From: Planctomycetaceae bacterium | GTDB taxonomy: Bacteria > Planctomycetota > Phycisphaerae > Phycisphaerales > SM1A02 | Direction of reading: 5' to 3' | Length of the DNA stretch: 7,888 bases | Assembly (NCBI GenBank): GCA_002737585.1 | Contig: NSIA01000179.1 | Span: 1-7,888, forward strand | Shown: positions 6,560 through 7,888 of the stretch, in pieces | Position numbering within the stretch: the first letter of the stretch is position 1 | Layout: each line of letters begins with the position of its first letter | The notes under the pieces: model-generated | What the model saw: only the letters and a program-made list of their open reading frames with translations | Told to the model about the DNA's origin: nothing | The model's database searches: none | Made by a program: the position numbers and the translations under genes

Positions 6560-6573
6560 AATCACGGACACCC
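6560..6573 (+). repeat. Left terminal inverted repeat of the IS3-like element
   Basis: AATCACGGACACCC at this position matches the reverse complement of 7521-7534 (AATCATGGACACCC) at 13 of 14 bases. It lies 40 bases before the orfA start, as expected for IS3 elements. Confidence 0.65.
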
Positions 6574-6578
6574 CCAGT

Positions 6579-6598
6579 TGGCAGGATTGCACCTGCCA
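6579..6598 (+). other. Hairpin directly before the orfA ribosome binding site
   Basis: TGGCAGG (6579-6585) and CCTGCCA (6592-6598) form a perfect seven-base stem with a six-base loop, ending one base before the Shine-Dalgarno AAGGAG (6600-6605). Several IS elements carry terminal hairpins that reduce transposase translation on transcripts entering from outside. A similar role is possible, though this stem flanks rather than buries the Shine-Dalgarno. Confidence 0.4.
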
Positions 6599-6613
6599 GA
6601 AGGAGCGTGTTTC

Positions 6614-6913
6614 ATGTCCACGATGCGAGTTTATACCCGTGAGTTTCGAGAATCTGCCGTCGGCCTGGTGCTATCCCAGGGTCTGTCGATCCGCGTAGCG
6701 GCCGAGGACCTTGGCATGCCCTACCACACGCTGCATGGTTGGGTCCGCGACCAGCGGCGTGCGCGGCGAAAGACGGTTGTCAAAGCGACCCCTAAGACGA
6801 TGGTCGACGCTCAAGCGCGCGTGCGCGAGCTCGAGGCGGAGGTGCGCAAGTTAACCCTCGAGAAAGACATCCTAAAAAAAGCGGCGGCGTACTTCGCGCG
6901 GGAACAGTCGTGA
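6614..6913 (+). CDS. IS3-family transposase OrfA (DNA-binding subunit)
   Basis: The 99-residue product has the standard OrfA length. It opens with M-R-V-Y-T-R-E-F-R, typical of the IS3/HTH_Tnp_1 group. The helix-turn-helix spans about residues 22-44 (L-S-I-R-V-A-A-E-D-L-G-M-P-Y-H-T-L-H-G-W), which binds the element's terminal repeats. A leucine-zipper-like coiled coil covers about 66-90 (V-R-E-L-E-A-E-V-R-K-L-T-L-E-K), used for oligomerisation. The start at ATG 6614 has a good AAGGAG eight bases upstream. The frame is open further upstream to 6233, but that part is a shadow of the release-factor-like gene on the other strand. The stop overlaps the orfB GTG as GTGA. The gene appears intact although its partner orfB is broken. 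Confidence 0.93.
   Translation: MSTMRVYTREFRESAVGLVLSQGLSIRVAAEDLGMPYHTLHGWVRDQRRARRKTVVKATPKTMVDAQARVRELEAEVRKLTLEKDILKKAAAYFAREQS
6874..6881 (+). promoter_or_regulatory. Programmed -1 frameshift slippery site (A7G)
   Basis: Seven A residues (6874-6880) followed by G are read in the orfA frame as CTA-AAA-AAA-GCG. Slipping back one base at A-AAA-AAA places ribosomes in the frame of orfB (6910 onward), and no stop intervenes between the site and the orfB start. This matches the A-AAA-AAG-type signals that make the OrfAB transposase in IS3 elements. I did not find a clear downstream stimulating stem-loop by eye. Confidence 0.7.
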
Positions 6914-7511
6914 AGTACGCATTCATCCGTGACGAACTCGTGGGCACATGCACGACCCGCATGGCGTGCCGTTTGCTTGAAGTCAGCCCGAGTGGTTACT
7001 ACCAAGTCCTCCAGGCTTTGCCCGCGCCGCGCAAAGAACGGAGGCTCGCCATCGAGAGAGCTGTGGTGCGCACGCGCATGCGCCTTCGCCCGATCTTCTT
7101 GAGCGTGACTTCACCGCAGACGGACCAAACAAGAAGTGGTTGTGCGACATCACCTACATTCCAACTGACGAAGGCTTCCTGTACCTCGCGGGCGTGATGG
7201 ACGCATGGAGCCGAAGTATTGTTGGGTGGAGCATGTCGAACACGCTGCATGCGACGATTGCGACAGATGCGCTCACGATGGCCGTGAAGCGCATAAGCCG
7301 TGCCGGCAACTGCTATGACAACGCCATGATGGAAAGCCTCTGGGCGACCCTGAAGAAGGAACTTGTCCACGACCAGCACTTCCGCACGCACGCCGAGGCG
7401 CGTGCAGCAATCTTTGAATGGATCGAGGTGTGGTACCAACGAATCAGAATCCACGGCTCACTCGGCTACGTCAGCCCCGAAGCGTTCGAGGCGACCGAGA
7501 GGGTCGGATAG
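6910..7511 (+). pseudogene. IS3-family transposase OrfB, broken by two internal deletions
   Basis: This is the remnant of the DDE integrase-type catalytic subunit. The first segment reads from GTG 6910 (K-Y-A-F-I-R-D-E-L...S-P-S-G-Y-Y) to about V-V-R-T-R-M near 7080, then loses frame. Family sequence resumes in another frame at L-E-R-D-F-T-A-D-G-P-N-K-K-W (from 7098), so the region between, normally with Y-G-x-x-R-I/V, is deleted out of frame near 7072-7091. The resumed part has the first catalytic Asp in C-D-I-T-Y-I (codon 7146-7148) and the catalytic Glu in N-A-M-M-E-S (7332-7334). Between them A-V-K-R joins I-S-R-A-G-N-C-Y near 7290-7296. This is an in-frame deletion that removes the H-S-D-R-G segment with the second catalytic Asp. 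About 300 bases are missing in total. The stop is TAG 7509-7511. It cannot encode active transposase. Confidence 0.88.
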
Positions 7512-7520
7512 GATCGTTAT

Positions 7521-7534
7521 GGGTGTCCATGATT
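7521..7534 (+). repeat. Right terminal inverted repeat of the IS3-like element
   Basis: GGGTGTCCATGATT is the reverse complement of the left end (6560-6573) with one mismatch. It lies ten bases after the orfB stop, consistent with an IS3 right end. No direct repeat flanks the pair at any nearby offset I tried. Confidence 0.65.
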
Positions 7535-7810
7535 GGTGTGCAGGTCCACTAGCGTCGTACGAGTGGCTAGCTCGTTGTTAGACCATCACTGGGAGGCTCA
7601 GCCTCACCATGCCCTTGTTCAGGTTTCTTCGATTACCACCGGCTGGCTAAATCTTGGCGGGGCACCAGCTTCAAGTGAAATGTGCAATAGTGGAATTCGC
7701 GTCGCACCAAGCACAGGGCCGCCGACGACGGCATCATCGAGCGCGGCTCATTCGTCATCGAGCCATGGCTGTCGGGTGCTCACCCGCGACACTTAAAAAG
7801 CGAATTCCTA
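7535..7810. other. Intergenic region without a convincing gene
   Basis: I see no gene with recognisable similarity on either strand. A plus-strand open frame of about 87 codons (7533-7796) has low-complexity Ser/Ala/Thr-rich content and no Shine-Dalgarno, and is probably spurious. Short palindromes are present: GAGGCT-C-AGCCTC at 7593-7605 and CCACT...AGTGG at 7546-7566 enclosing TCGTACGA. Before the IS arrived, this stretch was probably the upstream region of the release-factor-like operon. I cannot point to a convincing minus-strand promoter here. Confidence 0.5.
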
Positions 7811-7849
7811 TCAATAAATAAAAAGGGCGACCCATGAAAGGATCGCCCT
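7811..7849 (-). terminator. Intrinsic terminator for a minus-strand gene right of the window
   Basis: On the minus strand AGGGCGA (7849-7843) pairs perfectly with TCGCCCT (7830-7824) across a 12-base loop. A U-rich tract UUUUUAUUUAUUG follows (7824-7812). On the plus strand the stem is not followed by T residues, so it works in one direction only. It implies a minus-strand transcript entering from beyond 7888. One frame reads GCC-TAA with a stop at 7883-7881, which could be the end of that gene, but eight bases are too few to judge. Confidence 0.82.
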
Positions 7850-7888
7850 CGTTCATGCGTATTGAAATCGTCGCTGCGATTTAGGCGC

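Larger units (their letters stand above)
6560..7534 (+). mobile_element. Decayed IS3-family insertion sequence
   Basis: The element spans about 975 bp between 14-bp terminal inverted repeats that match at 13 positions. It has the IS3 layout: orfA with an N-terminal helix-turn-helix, an overlapping orfB in the -1 frame, and an A7 slippery site. IS3 elements are usually 1.2-1.5 kb; the shortfall is explained by two internal deletions in orfB. No target-site duplication is visible at the inferred ends, so the ends may be off by a few bases, or an adjacent rearrangement has removed one copy. The element points away from the release-factor-like gene and sits directly at its 5' side. It is probably immobile unless a complete relative elsewhere supplies transposase. 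Confidence 0.8.

Noticed and set aside
6233..6913. orfA frame open upstream, giving a 226-residue protein
   Set aside because: The upstream part is antisense to the release-factor-like gene and crosses the IS left end. ATG 6614 has a good Shine-Dalgarno and gives the normal OrfA length.
7533..7796. Plus-strand open frame of 87 codons downstream of the IS
   Set aside because: Composition is low complexity, there is no Shine-Dalgarno, and I recognise no family. It starts inside the IS right end.
1..7888. CRISPR array, tRNA, rRNA or phage-defence genes
   Set aside because: I saw no regularly spaced repeats, no tRNA-like cloverleaf and no defence-type domains in any frame.

Overview
The window looks like chromosomal DNA from a bacterium of the Planctomycetota, most like the Phycisphaerae. 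That placement is an inference from three things: the secreted metallopeptidase ends in two dockerin-like Ca-binding repeats of the D-x-S/N-x-D-G-x-V-(N/D)-G-x-D-L type that finish in a short L-L-G-A-W tail; the peptide-chain-release-factor-like protein is of a kind I associate with planctomycetes; and the DNA is moderately GC-rich. I could not run a phylogenetic check.

Nearly all real genes lie on the minus strand, so they read from right to left. The right edge (about 7811-7849) holds a strong intrinsic terminator for a minus-strand gene lying beyond the window. About 280 bases with no convincing gene follow (7535-7810). Next is a decayed IS3-family insertion sequence on the plus strand (about 6560-7534) with an intact orfA, an A7 slippery -1 frameshift site and an orfB broken by two internal deletions. 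It abuts the 5' end of a minus-strand gene set: a release-factor-like GGQ protein with a helix-turn-helix-like tail (5948-6466), an M20D amidohydrolase/deacylase (4712-5944, 3 bases after the previous stop) and a large secreted metzincin peptidase with Ig-like, PA14 and dockerin-like modules (2369-4660).

A clear promoter near 2281-2308 then starts the ribosomal protein operon rplK-rplA-rplJ-rplL (L11, L1, L10, L7/L12). rplL is cut by the left edge. The gene order is the classical one, but secE-nusG is not directly upstream of rplK. The rplK leader contains an inverted repeat next to the Shine-Dalgarno sequence, a plausible site for autogenous control by L1. The 159-base rplJ-rplL gap holds small hairpins, a tandem repeat and a possible six-codon mini-ORF whose stop overlaps the rplL start.

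The ribosomal genes build the L1 stalk and the L11/L10/L7-L12 GTPase-associated stalk. The release-factor-like protein probably also acts on ribosomes. The amidohydrolase and secreted peptidase suggest peptide or amide catabolism, but nothing shows that they work together with it. I see no CRISPR array, tRNA, rRNA or defence system, and no strong candidate for a wholly new system. The most useful leads are the release-factor-like protein, the regulatory features around rplK and rplL, and the broken IS beside an operon start.
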